From Neurospora tetraspora (Eukaryota; Ascomycota; Sordariomycetes; Sordariales; Sordariaceae), in contig NW_026944387.1 of the NCBI RefSeq assembly GCF_033439725.1, forward strand, positions 1,674,001 through 1,738,000: DNA of 64,000 bases, read 5' to 3'. Under the pieces are notes generated by a model, which made no database searches, was not told the origin of the DNA, and saw only the letters and a program-made list of their open reading frames with translations. Positions within the stretch are counted from its first letter, which is position 1; every line of letters starts with the position of its first letter. Shown here piece by piece: positions 1 through 12,513 of this stretch. Made by a program: the position numbers and the translations under genes.

Positions 1-3000
1 AAGACTTTTGAGTTCGGATTCGAATTCCGGACTCTACGGCTGACGTATGAGAATAACCAGACTACCGTTAGAATGATCAGAAAATAACGATTCCAAAAGT
101 ACAAACAGTTTTGTCACTTGATGACTCATTGATCCATAAAGTCTATTTAAAGAGGGCTTCCCTCGAGAAAAGGGGAAAAGAAATATATCTTAGACACTCA
201 TCGATATCTCAACCAATCTACCACCATTCTCCACATTCTACATACCATTCTGCTCCACTTTGAACGCTCCACACAGCTGTATCGACCGTACCTTCATACC
301 GTATTCACTCGTCGATCGATACCTTCCAACAAATTTAATATAGTTACGTACTTTTCGAAGTTAATTGTTTATTATTCGAGACAGCCTCTATTAACGCTAT
401 TTGTATAAAGTTAAAAGATAAATTCAAATTTAATTACTTAACCAGTCTAATTGAAATTAAGAGGGCTAGGTTTATACTTTAGGATATATATTAAGGTAAA
501 GATATATTAGCCTTCGTCTAGATTATTATTCGTAGTATTAAAGGTTATAACTTCGATTTCCTTGATTAATTAATCGCCGTCTTCGAGGCCTTCAACCCCG
601 AGATTCAAATAAATTTAATTAAGCTAAATTTATTATTAATAGTCGATATATTAATGAACTAACTTCAGGAGAGAGAAAGTATTATTCGAGGATTAGCCTT
701 TTAGAAATATTGTAACTAAATTCTAATTCCTAACTATTAAATATTAAATTAAAGGCAAGTTGGCTATTAAAATAATAGGTTGAATTCCTATAATTAGAAT
801 TGAGGTAGCGAAAACTAGAATTGAGGATATTAGAATTAAGGCTATTAGAATTAGGGTTAGGGATATTAAAACTAGATTTAAGGCCTATACTAGAATTAAA
901 ACCGCTTATCTGGCTACTTTTAGAATTAAACTTAATAGAGTTAATACAGTAATTAGAATTAAAATAATTAGTTAGCTAATTGTAATTAGACGAACTTCGT
1001 CCTAGAAAACCGTTGCCTACTTATACACCTAATTATACTTAGGGCTATAAGGTAATAGTTAATTTATTACGGCGAATTTAATTTAGATGTTGACCTATTT
1101 TACTAATCCCTTAGCGTTAAGGACGTTACCGATAACGAATTTACCGGCTATATAACTACTAACAGCTATATTTACCCAGGCGTATTCTTTAATAATAAAT
1201 CCTCAGTTAATCTGTTATATTTTATACCCGTGGTAGAGGAGTTAGGCCCGACGGAGGAATATAATGATAGATTCGTTGGTTTTATAGCGACGAAATAGAC
1301 CTAACGCTACTATATTTGTTTTAAAACCTTTAATAGCAGTAATAAATTAATATAGTACGTTTATAGAGTCTATTTTAAGCGCTGATAGCCGGGACGTTCG
1401 AAGAACGGTAAAGTAACGTCGCCGGAGGCCCCGGTTAACGTATTCTATAGTATAAGAATCTTTAATATTATAAATTAGCCCTAGGTAAAAAACGAAGAAC
1501 TGATAATGCTAATTTAGCGGAGGGTCTAAATAGATAACGAATAGGCGTTAACAGAGTTAAACTTCCGACTACTTTAATTCCTATTCCTATTATTAAGTCC
1601 GCTATCGATAATAAATTGTTAATAGGTATAAGTTTTAATTTTCGTTCTTATTTTTATATACGATTATAAATTATATTTAACTTAGAAAAACTGGAAGAAG
1701 AATTAGATATATACGAAGATATAGGGTATATATTAATATTAATAAATATGGTAGTACTATAAAAATACTTTCTATAAGTCGAAGTCTGTAAAAAAGCTAC
1801 GCTAATTATAATTAGAGGAATCAGCGATAGTAGATATACAACTTCGGAATATATTATTTTATTATTATTTTTTAAGAGTTAAATATTAGGAACCGAATAT
1901 TAATAGTTCGCTACCTTTATGCGTAAAGTGACTATCGTTAACGATTTGAAGGCTAATATGTTGTTGGGAATTGATTGTATAGTATTAGAATAGTTTGATA
2001 TTTATTTGAGTTAGGGATATATTGCGATCAATTCTTGTAAAAGTATTAGGATCCTAATTGGGATATAAATTTATAGTAGGAAAGTCTATGTTAAAATTAC
2101 ATTTATTTATTATATCAACGTTATATTATAGAAGACGATTTGGATGATAGTTAATTATTTTGAGTAATCTACCGATTAAAATTTATTATTTATATTGATT
2201 TATTAAAGGAAGTTGACGACCCTAATATAAATAACCGACGGAATTTATTAATATATTCTAATCCGCAACAATATATTAGAATTAATATAAATTTATAAGG
2301 GCGCTAGAATCGGGTACTTAGCTTCGATAAATTAAGATACATATATATATATAATCGAGCTAGATATAATTGAAGAGGTAATCCGCTTAGCTACTAACGG
2401 AGATACCTTATAACCTCCTATCTTAGAGCTTTAAGGGAGCGATCCGACTATTTAATATATAATAAGCGTTAAGATTTATAACTGTAATCCTGTCGTAACC
2501 GATATAATAAATCGGATTTTAGGCGAATATTAAGATATCTTTAAAGATAAGGGTTTCGTAGAATTATCCGAAGACGAGTGGATGAAGATTGAAATGAAAC
2601 CGGATTAGTATATAAAAATCCCAAAATATTGTAGGATCTTTTAAATAAACGTTAAGGATAGGAAAATTATTAATTAAATATTAAAAAAGATACGTGAGTT
2701 GGGTAGAATTATAAGAATAAAATATTAAATCCCTTTTTTATTCCTTATTTTCGTAGTTTGGTAATAGACGAAGAATAGAAGAAAGGGAAGGATGGTAGTA
2801 GATATTAGGGGCTTAAATAGGAATGTTCTTCCCGATTCCTGCCCTATAAGGTCTTAAGAAGAGGTGTTAGTAATAGTTGAAGACGCGGCGTTTATTACGG
2901 TTTTCGATGCCGTAGCCTTTTATTATTAATAGTAAGTCTATCTTTAAAATTATTAGGCTTTTATAATTATAACTTTAGAAAGCTAATATATTTATAATAT

Positions 3001-5854
3001 TATTATTATAGGATTCAAAAATTTAAATGCCTACGTTCAACGTTAAATGGACTTGTTATTCGACGGTACTGTTGGAATTAATTATTATAACGATATCGTT
3101 ATTGTATTTAAAATATTGGAGGAGTACGAATTATATTTGAGGTAAGTTTTAGAAAGATTGAAGGAACGGAATATTTTTATTAGACCTTTAAAATCCTTTT
3201 GCGCCTTTCCTTCCGCCGTAGTTTTAGGGCGTATAGTTGATTCCTTTAGCTTTATTATTACTAAAGAGAAATTAGAAGTAATTGCCGCCATAAAATTCCC
3301 AAAAACCTTCCGGGATTTAGAGATTTTTATAGGTTAGATAGGCTACTAGAGATACTACGTACCGAATTTATTATTAACCCGCTCTAATATTGGAAAATAG
3401 AGCTTTTAAAGATTTATCGAAGAAAGGGTCCCGAATTGGAATTAATATTAGAGTTAAGTATACTAAATTAGGCTAAATTAAGTCAAGATAGACCGATTCT
3501 GTTAAGACCGCCTCCTAAAGGAAAATATAATTATAAAGCTTAGGCCGCGGCAATCCTTTTTGGCTTGCTATTCTGGGAAGAAATTATAGCGTTTAAGGTT
3601 GTTAAAGAAGCCCTGTCTAACCCTATTAAATTTTATTATTTTTACCTAAATCGTTTATTATATTTCGATTATAATATATATATTAGGGGGATTAGAGTTG
3701 AGATTTACTATATTAAGGATAATATACTTAAGAAAATCCACAACCTTAATAATAAAATTATTAAATATTTATTAAAGATTGTAGTTTAACTGATAACCTT
3801 TCTTTTTAGAACCCTATTAAATGCGGAAAAGAGGTATTGGGCGACGGAAATAGAAGTTTTAAGATTCGTTTGGGCTATATTAAAAGCCAAATATTGGATC
3901 AACATTACTAAAGTTAGAATATATTGTTTTATAGACTATTCAGCAATTTTAAATATAATAAGATAGGTTAATATAACGAATTCGACGGCCGTTAGCGCCC
4001 TTAATAAGCGATTCGTTAGGGCAATAGAATTTATTAGCCTATTTAATATATAGATTTTATATAAACTGGGCGTTTACTATATTATTCTAAACGCTTTATT
4101 ATGGTTTAATTCGAATAATAATAATACGGATCCTAATTAATTGGGCGGATTGGACGTACTATTAAATAACGTTCTGGAACATTAGGTATTTATGGGTAAC
4201 GTAATAATAGGAGGGAATTAAATATAAATCCTATTTAAAATTTAAGTTCTAGAAGAAATAATCCAAAATATCCCCTTTAATAGAATATAAATATCAACGG
4301 GCGTAGTAATTATCGCGATTGAATTAGGCTTCCGCCGTTAATTAATTTAGGAATATATAGAAGACTCCTATTAGAAGATAGTTTATACAATAATTCAATA
4401 GAACGAAAAATTTGGATTAGAGAAAGCCGACTTACTATTTTAAATTAAAAATAATTTATTATAGCGAATCTAAAACGATTCCTTTAAATTCGTAACTCTA
4501 TAACATGATTTTTATAATATCTTGAAGGCCTTATATGGCGGAAACCATTAAAACTATAATAAAATCGTACTATATTTATTTAATTTCTATATTGACAAGG
4601 GATTTAAGAAATTGAAAGAGTTTTTAATAAATTATCCTAAATTCCATATTAATAACGTATAAAGGTATAAACCCTATAGGAATCTATAACTATTATTAAG
4701 TCCGCCCTATCTATATTTTTTTATTACCATAGACTTTATATTAGTGTTACTTATTTTAATAGACGGGTTCGACGTTTATTTTATTATTATATATAAATAT
4801 AGCAAGGAGATAATCATAATTCCGGGGAAATTAACTTGGATAGCCTAATAATAGGAAAAGGTATTAATTAAAGCTCTATTAACGAGAAACTGGGGAATCC
4901 TACGCTAAATTTTAATAAATAGAAATCCTAAATTCGTATTAGTAATATAGAAGCTAATATAATAATATTTAGAAATTAAATTACTATATTTAATAATTTA
5001 TAAACTATTAATTAACGGTTAGTTGGAGTGCTTAATATAAGTAATTGAAATAGCGTTAAAATATTATATTTAAAGCCTGATTCATTTAGAACGTTGGCTG
5101 GAAATTATCCTAAAATTGCAATTCGAATATAATAATGTAAAAATAGGGACGACTAAAATATTTCCTAACGAGGTAATTAAAGGATTCTAGCTAGCTGGAA
5201 TTATAAATATTATTATAGATCGGGGATTCGACTATTAATTATTTGAGAAGCTAGACTTCCCAACGGCGAAAATAGAAGCTTATAATTCCCTAGCAGTAGC
5301 CGTAATAACAATAAAATACTATTTTAATAAAATATATATCTTAAAGACTTTTAACGTCGGCGATCGAATTTATTTTAGATTTTATAAAGGGTATACTATT
5401 CTATAAGTTACCGTACTAGGGAGTAAGCTAGGTCTACGATATATAGGACCGTTTAGAGTAGTAGAATGAGTCGGGCGAAGTGTATAGATTGAATTTCCCT
5501 ATTAATTAGAAATTCATTTAATAATTAGTATCGACTATTTAGAACCGGTAGGAAAGCTGGACCCTTACGGGTGTTAACTACTAACCCTAATTCTTATTAA
5601 AAGTATTAATTTACTAGCTAAAATTACCGCTAAAAAGAAGGAGAAATTAGGAATTATTAAATATTTAGTCGAATACGACGGGGTAAGACGGGAATTCGAC
5701 TACTAAGTGGTAGTAAAAGAATTGAAACCTAAGATTTTGGAAATATAACTATAAAAGAAGATACAGAAATGAAAATAAAGATAATAAAAAGAATAATAAA
5801 ATATTTTGTACTATATATTTACTTAGTAAACTATTCGCGAGGACGTATCGCTTT

Positions 5855-5869
5855 CGATGAGGGGCAGAT
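5855..5869 (+). other. Polypurine tract before the 3' LTR
   Basis: A purine-rich run (GATGAGGGGCAGA) ends directly before the TG that opens the LTR. This is where plus-strand DNA priming occurs in LTR retrotransposons. Its position supports the orientation and the right-hand limit of the fossil. Confidence 0.6.
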
Positions 5870-6079
5870 TGTTAGGGTATTGGGCTATGCATACACCTAC
5901 CAGGTAGGCTAAGCCAGACTAGGGTTGGTATAGGCTAGATTTAAGGAAAGAGGTACCTAGTGGATGAAGCACTGGGAGAGTATATGTATTTCGAATCGGC
6001 TACAAGCCAGATCCAGACTTAGCTTAGATCATCATCTTCCACACAATATAGACTGTATGCAGCTCCCAACACCCTGACA
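5870..6079 (+). repeat. 3' LTR of the fossil element
   Basis: The segment is about 210 bases long. It begins TGTTAGGGT and ends ACCCTGACA, which is an imperfect inverted repeat of the start (one difference) with the usual TG...CA ends. It follows a polypurine tract. Unlike the interior, it has ordinary base composition and shows little RIP-like skew. The partner LTR is not found in the window, so the identification rests on the ends and the context. Confidence 0.6.
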
Positions 6080-6768
6080 CAAGAGGTACCTCCGTAGGGT
6101 AGAAATGACTTTTCTCACTGCAGTCGGAGTCTTTCTTGCTTCTTCGAGTAGCTTCACTATTATCCCTTCCTGGCTATTTTTTTTGGCTTGAGATACAAAC
6201 AATTAGCTGCAGCTTTAAGTTCGGTTTGATTACCGAGCAGTGACATAGCTTTCAAGTCTCGCGCTAACACTGGGACGGGTTGATAGCTCCCCTTGTCGCC
6301 TCCATAGGACTCGGCATCTGGTTGCGAGTATTGATTTCACAAAGACTGTGAACGCAGGTCTGGGTATATTGTTAATCACAGAGAGACAGTACAAGAATTC
6401 TAGCCCTTTGACAGCATGAACCATGAGATAGCCGAAAACCTCACGGTGAACAGATGGCTCGTGCGCCCTCCCATATTCAGGGGTAATCATCACAGCAGCG
6501 CAAAAACGACAAGAGGGTCTACAACAAAAAGACACCCGTATATGCTACATGCCACATTATACACTTTACCGGTACACAGCAGTAGCCACTGCGACCGAGT
6601 AGGGAGACGGCTACACGCCCATCTTTTGGGCGCATAGATAGTATACACATGGCCGGCGCCGCATCGATCCCGGCCAGGATCATCTGTAACCATCGCCATA
6701 AGAAGCGTCCCACGTCCACACACACATCTGCTGCGCTCACTTTACTGCCAACCACAGACAACCACGCC
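6080..6768. other. Intergenic, nothing recognised
   Basis: Base composition returns to normal at the fossil's right edge. The stretch contains only short incidental frames and probably holds the 3' UTR of the mL50 gene, which is read leftward toward it. Confidence 0.5.
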
Positions 6769-8177
6769 TTACTGCTTGCTACCAAGCCACTTGAGCTCGA
6801 CGTACTTGCCGATGTTACCCGTACCGAGAACAGGAAGCTCACGCTTCTGGAGCTCCTTCTGGATGACCTTCCAGCGACCAACCATCTTCTCCTTGTCCAC
6901 AGGTGTGACTCTCCTGGGGTAGACCTTGACGTTGGGGAGCTCGGGCAAGATGCTGCTCTGCTCAATCTGCTCAGCAAGCTTCTTGGGCTTGGGAGGAGTG
7001 ACGAGGGCATCCATAAAGTTGGCGACAGTCTGAATGCTGGTGAGCTTGCCGTCGGAGAGGATGTGACCGGTCATTTTCTGAATGCGCTTGGCAGCCTGTT
7101 GAATTGGAGGGTTCTGTTAGCTATCTTTTCATAAGCAAGGTGATTCGGAACGGGACGTACATAGAACTTGACGACAGGGTCCCGGATGGTAGCCTCCTTC
7201 CAGTCGTTGTTCCAAGACTTGCGGAGCTCGATGGCCTCGTCGACGGTCAACTTGACCCGAGAACCCTCCTCGCCCTTTAAGCGATAGCCGAGCTTCTTGC
7301 CCTCCTCGAGCAACTGGTCGGCCTGCTCCTTCTCGCCGAGAGAACGTAGCCTGCGCACCTGCTCCTGCCACTCGAGTGTGTTGTCGGCCTTTTCCGCCGC
7401 GTTCCGCATGAGAATCCAGACCCTCTGCAAGTCGCTGTGGTTCTTGAGCGACAGCTCACCATTCTCCCCACGGCACATCTCCACGGCGACGGTCTTCTGC
7501 CAGTGATCGCCGTTTCCAATAATCGACACCATATCCGCGGGGTTCTTGGGGTTAGCGCCGAACTTCTTCAAAGCCAGACCCTCGACGAGCGCCCTCCTCA
7601 GAATGACCTTCAACAGCCTGGGGTCTGTGATCTTCTCTTGCGGGGCAAAGCCCTGGTATTCGAACTGCTTCCCGCCATCCCTGAAATGCTCCGGCTTGCT
7701 CCACCAGTCGGACATACCACCGATCTCTTGCAGCCCCGCGCCGGACGTGGCAGGCTCATAGTTGGGGTCTCTGATCTTCTCTGGGGCGTCGGCCCGCGTG
7801 GGTTGCCCTGGAAGAACAAGGTTGACCTGCCTCGGGGTTTCGAATCCTCCTTTCCTCTTCCTCTGTTGTTCAACGGTTTCGGTGGACTCGGTCGCGACTT
7901 CGGCGGCGGCGGCGGCTACCGGGGCTTCGGGAGTGGTCTCGGAAACCGTAGAGGCGCATCGGCGTTGTGTCTGGAGGGTGTTTTGCCAGACGCGGTTACG
8001 GGTGGCGGAGATTTGTGTCGAGAAGTTGCATGACTGGCAGGTGGAAGAGGAGTCGGCGGCGGCGGTCGCTTGGGCCCTCAGGGCGCGGAGGGGAGCGGCC
8101 GATGTGGAAGCGACAGGCGACGAAGAGCTGCACAGGGCAGAGGCCGTGGACGGTATCCTCGGAATGATGCGGCGCAT
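6769..8177 (-). CDS. Mitochondrial large ribosomal subunit protein mL50 (MrpL13-like)
   Basis: The predicted protein has 447 aa from two exons, complement(7161-8177, 6769-7095). The 65-base intron has donor GTACGT, a GCTAAC branch site and acceptor CAG, and it keeps the frame across KFY|AAKRIQK. The first 60 or so residues are rich in Ser, Ala and Arg without acids, as in a mitochondrial presequence. A low-complexity Ala/Thr linker follows. The conserved block begins near residue 157 (DWWSKPEHF) and runs on through EKITDPRLLKVILRRAL, the pattern of the Ribosomal_L50 (39S subunit) family. A glutamate/lysine-rich helical part and a basic C-terminus come next. The start chosen is the ATG that opens the presequence; the frame is open further upstream, but that part is promoter-like. 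The upstream region is shared head to head with a second mitochondrial gene. Family assignment is from remembered motifs. Confidence 0.75.
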
Positions 8178-8822
8178 GGCTGGTGTGTTGAGGTTGCAAC
8201 TTGCGACGACGGCAAGGTGCAATGGGACCTGTATGAGTTGTCCGGGGGGGGGGGGGGGGTGGTGACCGGGTTGGCGGTTGCGTTCGCGGGTGCGGACGGG
8301 GCGACAATAATCGGGCAACGAGCGGGCGACTCGAGGCGCGATGGAGTCTTGCCGGTCAAAAAAATCGAGCCCCGTTCTGCCCGTCCATCGGTCCAGTTGC
8401 CGGCCCAGACACACCCCGGTCGGCCAGCCGGGCGGGTGCTTGGCACTGTGGCAGCCACTGAACAGTCTCCAATTGCGTGCAGAGTGCTCCCCTCCAGCTG
8501 TTGACGGTCCAAGCTTCGACCCCGCGATTGACATGTCAGCCACATCTGCTAGTGGCTGAGTGGGAAGCTAGCGGCCGGGTAGCTCGTAGCGGTTCGCAAG
8601 CTTTCGGCCAAAAAATCTCTTGAATTGGATGATCTGATGGGCTCCCGGCAACATCTCCAAGCTCCATACCTCCCGACCTCGCCTACGTAAAAAGTGTCAG
8701 AGCTCCCCCGAGAGCCCCATTCTGTCCTTCAGTCCCGTCCAGACCCGACTACTCGACCTCGACGCCGATTACATACTTGCCGAAACCGGACATCCTATAA
8801 ATACAGCTTCAAAGTCGATCCA
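8178..8822. promoter_or_regulatory. Shared promoter region of two mitochondrial genes
   Basis: These 645 bases separate two divergently transcribed genes whose products both act in mitochondria (mL50 and a COX14-type factor), so co-regulation from one bidirectional promoter is plausible. A run of about 13 G lies near 8246-8258, inside the probable 5' leader of the mL50 gene. No specific factor site is claimed. Confidence 0.45.
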
Positions 8823-9835
8823 ATGGCGCCCCCGTCGAACCCCCGCAGCGTCTCGGACGCGACACGCTTCACCCCGACGACTCCCCATGCCAGCTCCAAG
8901 TCCGCGGATCCCCGGCTCAACACCCCCAAGGGCTCGCCAACAGGTCCCAAGGAGCCCAAGATGCCCGGCACTCCCAAGTTCGTCGAGACACCAGAGCAAA
9001 GGGTTGCGCGGTTAAGAGCTGCACACTTGAAGGCGAAGCAGGCGCAGGTTTCGAGGATGGATCGGATCATCGACGGCAGCAGACGCTTCTTCGACTCGGC
9101 TCACAAGGTCACCGTCTTGGGGTTGATTGGTTTCACAGGTTAGTCCCGTCTAGCCCCGAGCACTTATGCTTTCACCAGTTTCCGAATTTGGTACCTGGTT
9201 CCTGGCCTTAGATCCAAGAACAAGAACTGACATACGTCATAGTGATGGCCGGCCTGGTAACCGCCTACACCGCCGCCGACATGATGGTGTACAACAAGAA
9301 GCGCAAGGCCGAGTTCATCGAGGCGCAGAAGAAGATGGAGGCTGATTCGCTCGAGGCCGCCCGCCTGGCCTACATCACCGGCAAGGCGACCGAGGAGCAG
9401 ACCGCGCTGGTGGAGGAGTACCTGGAGCGTGAGCGCGAGGCCGGCCGTCCGAAGCCCTCCATTTTCTCCAAGCTCCCCAGCGTCATCGGCGCCCCGACTC
9501 CCATCACGAACGAGACGACAGAGCAGACGACAACGAGCGTATCAGAGGCGGCGACATGGCCCGCTGCGACAACACCGAAGGCGACCGAGGAGCAGCCTGC
9601 GGCGGTGGATGCGGCTACCACGGAGAAGTCGGGACTTTGGGGCTGGCTTACCGGCTCGCTGAAGAAGGAGGATGTTGCCGCGGGTGCGGGACAGCAAGCC
9701 CCTACACTGGTCGGTGCTGTGAAGCAGGAGACGAGCGCCATCAAGGAGAAGGCGCAAGCGGCGTTTGAGAAGGAGAAGGAGAACCAGAGGAAGGGTGGCC
9801 CCCTTGACAAGGTGGGCTTGCCTGAGCAGAAGTGA
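8823..9835 (+). CDS. COX14-family cytochrome c oxidase assembly protein
   Basis: The predicted protein has 302 aa from exons 8823-9138 and 9243-9835. The 104-base intron (GTTAGT...TAG) joins LGLIGFT to VMAGLVTAY and so restores a single hydrophobic segment at about residues 95-112. Before it lies the basic stretch DRIIDGSRRFF (80-90), typical of the fungal COX14 (cytochrome oxidase c assembly) family. After it come the charged VYNKKRKAEF and a helical, Glu/Lys-rich tail with a Thr/Ala-rich linker. The N-terminus is Ser/Pro/Thr-rich. Yeast Cox14 is only about 70 aa, so the extra length would be linker and coiled tail, as in other filamentous fungi. The expected role is holding Cox1 in assembly intermediates at the inner membrane. 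The ATG at 8823 is the first in frame. Confidence 0.65.
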
Positions 9836-11117
9836 GTGAGCTGAAGCGGATGGAGAAAGGGATGAAGAGGTCAATCTTTGGGTGGACGAATGAAGATGGA
9901 GCGGTCTTTCATGACCGTGAGGGACGAAGGAGTAGGGTCATCAAGCCGATTTGCTCACGATGGCCATCTCCTCGAAACCCGTCTTACGGGCAGCTTGGCC
10001 GTTTTTGGTCTGGCGATCTTTGGCATCACCATGCCTCTGATATGATCAAGGGAACTTCGCATTTGATGAGGGTAAACACATGTTGGGCGGGTGGGGTGGG
10101 CGACGGAATCACGAAGCAGCCTTTCTAGACCTTGGGTGCTGGGAGACCGCTTGTTAGAAGTGCGGCGGGACCTCTACCATGCATGAAAGGATATGCGTAC
10201 AAATTACGGTTTCAACAACACGACAAGAAGTGTTGAGATGCAAGACAGGAGAAACGGGCTAGGATATTGCTCGACAAAGAGCCCTACCCGATGTACCATA
10301 GTGTAGAAAGGAGTCATTGCATAAATCGGCGCAGAGGAGATGGATTTACCCAAGTATATAAGATGTGAGACATAACATAGTGGTAGAAGTATTCGGTGTA
10401 TTGGATGTCACATACAATATTCAAAATCGCATTAACAACAGGGTAGGCATCATAAAATCACGGGTCATGTCTTGGACATTCCACGATCAGACATCTTCAT
10501 TCAAATATTATCTTATTCACCAATTACTGTTATCTGCGTAATGCGATTAATCATCCTAGAAGTAGACTAGAATCCCTCTCCATGCGCTATGTTTCCTCCC
10601 GGTTTTGGAAGTCAACATGGTATATAAACGACCGTGTGATGTTTGTAAATGTCAAAGACTCCTTCCTGCCTTCTCCTGAAAGGCCCCGAACACCAAATGA
10701 AACCCAGTGAAAAAGCAAAAGAGATATGAGTATGCTATAGTGTTTGGTCGTTTTTTTTTCACCAACGCTGTGTGTCCTTCCATCTCCTCCGGACCAAATG
10801 AGAAATAGTGCAAAAAGCCAAATGCCATGCCATGTTGTTCTGGGCATCGGCTCAGCTCGGCCTGAAATTTGACAATAGAAGCACTGATTTGATCGTAGTA
10901 GATCAGAAGACAAACTCTGAGCCCTCGATTCCCGAGAGCCCCTGGAGGCGTGGCTCTGTCTCTGACCCATCAGTCCTCTCCTTTCTTATCCCCACGTCCT
11001 CAGGGGCTGGCCCACGAGGTACTCTACCCGAAGCTCCCGCGGAGCTCCTCGCCCCCCCCCCCAAAAAAAAAAAAAAAGGAAAAGGAAAGGTCAGCTAAAC
11101 ATCCGCGTACCGCCATC
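9836..11117. other. Convergent intergenic region, nothing recognised
   Basis: This lies between the 3' ends of two convergent genes. It has only short frames without recognisable protein features. A C-run followed by an A-run (about 11051-11077) lies just beyond the stop of the leftward gene. Confidence 0.5.
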
Positions 11118-12513
11118 CTACGACACGATAATATGGTTAAAATGTCCCGGAACCTTCATCCGGCACTTCTCGCAGTCATCCCGATATCCTATGCTAAACG
11201 ACCTCTTCATGCCCGGCTGGTTGGCCATGGTCCACGAGCTGACCGTGTGTTTGGAGCGCTGATGGCCCCTTTTATTAGGGGGTGACGTGGTTTTCGGCGA
11301 TGTCTGCGGGGATCCTCCATATCCAATCTCGACACCATCCATACTACCATGACCATGACCATGACCATGATGGTTTTGGCACTCTCCTTGGGGAATAGGC
11401 GTCGGCTCGCGGGGTCCCATTTGGCTGTTGAGGGAAGAGTTGCGCAACGGCATGGCGGAGAGGAGAGGGTGGCTGTGGGTTAGTTGGTCGAGGCTGCTGA
11501 GGCGCTGGCGGGGGAGGGGGTGTTCATGTTGCTGGAGGTGGTGGTGGTCGTGATCATGGTGATGTTGATGGCCAGGGTGGTACGATTCGAGGATCATCCG
11601 CGGACTTTCTCCCATGCCGCTGTCTTCCATGTCCCCTCCTACCTCGCTTATGGGCGAGGGGAGCCGACGGTTCTGCACCATGCTCCAGTCCTCCATCACC
11701 TGCGCGGTAGCGGCGGCGCCGTCGAGAGAGCGGGGGACGCTCTCGTGGCCTAGTAGCGAGACGGACGGCTCGTGGTGCTGCTGTGTAGGTGGAGGGACCC
11801 CATATGATCCCCTATGGTCCATGGTGATGTTACCCGCCGCTCCGCCCCAGTGCTTACCCCGGACTTGCTCAGCGAAGTTACAGTGGATCGGTGTCGGAAT
11901 GCGATCGCTGATGCTTGGTTCAGGTGCCAAGTGGTCTGGCTGAAACTGACCCGGTTGGAGGTACTGCTGGTGCTGGTGGTGCTGCTGTTCTTGATGTCTT
12001 GGTTCTGGTTCGCAGTCCATCATCTCCATATCCATGCTTTCCGGGCTGTAGTTTGATGGGAGCTCCGGCTCGGCGGCCCATACGTGCTGCTCTGTGATCT
12101 CGGGCTCATGGTAGTCTGAGGGATCCGGCGCCCCATAGTACTGGTAGCCCGAGACGACGGGCTGCGGATTCTCTTGAAAACTCGGTGTAGAAAGCCATCT
12201 CTTGGAGTTGGGAGATGTCCGAACAGGCAATATTTGTTGGCGTTTCTAGAACGGGTGTCAGCATCTCATCAAAGGCGGATGACCGATATGGTGGTCTTGG
12301 ACGAGGGAATGTTGACAGCCAAGGTCGTGCGAGGAAAGGCGGGGCAGATATATACGAGAGAATGCCGGGTGAGATAACCCATGAGAGAAGCGAAAGACGG
12401 CTTACAGTTCGGTGCTCGGAGAAGCCTGATACCCCTCCCATTGCGGCGTCCGCATAATCGTCCTCCCGCGATCTCTTACGGGGGCCTGCGGCCCATGCAT
12501 GAGGAGCCATCAT
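11118..12513 (-). CDS. Conserved fungal protein with a Cys-x2-Cys C-terminus, unknown function
   Basis: The predicted protein has 411 aa from exons complement(12406-12513, 11118-12245). The 160-base intron (GTAAGC...CTAG) joins SEHRT to KRQQILPVRTSPNSKRW. The N-terminus carries a basic patch (GPRKRSRED) like a nuclear localisation signal. The middle is long and low in complexity, with His-, Gln- and Pro-rich stretches including HHHDHDHHH and a GHGHGHG run. The last 45 residues are the best conserved-looking part: HTVSSWTMANQPGMKRSFSIG, then YRDDCEKCRMKVPGHFNHI. The CEKC pair with nearby His could bind a metal, but one pair alone is not a known zinc finger. Conservation of this tail in other Pezizomycotina is from memory. 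The first of two adjacent ATGs was chosen, since an AG acceptor-like sequence lies just upstream. Confidence 0.65.

Larger units (their letters stand above)
1..6079 (+). mobile_element. Ty3/Gypsy-type LTR retrotransposon fossil, RIP-like
   Basis: This is an AT-rich stretch, very rich in TA and poor in CA/TG dinucleotides, which is the composition left by repeat-induced point mutation. Faint protein similarity on the plus strand runs in Ty3/Gypsy order: a gag-like part about 600-1600, protease about 1850-2060, reverse transcriptase about 2640-3420, RNase H about 3590-4110, integrase about 4480-5560 and a short C-terminal extension to about 5760. It is broken throughout, with dozens of breaks, and no intact gene remains. 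A polypurine tract and a 3' LTR close the right side. No matching left LTR is seen: the first 400 bases have a different, less AT-rich composition and may be another LTR or flank, so the left boundary is open. RIP can act within one generation, so the decay says little about age. Confidence 0.8.

Noticed and set aside
1-400. Left LTR matching the 3' LTR
   Set aside because: No similarity to the 5870-6079 segment is visible. The region has a TATA-like word and may be another LTR or host flank.
9836-10128. Plus-strand frame after the COX14-family gene
   Set aside because: It begins at the stop region of the real gene and has no protein-like composition. It is probably 3' UTR.
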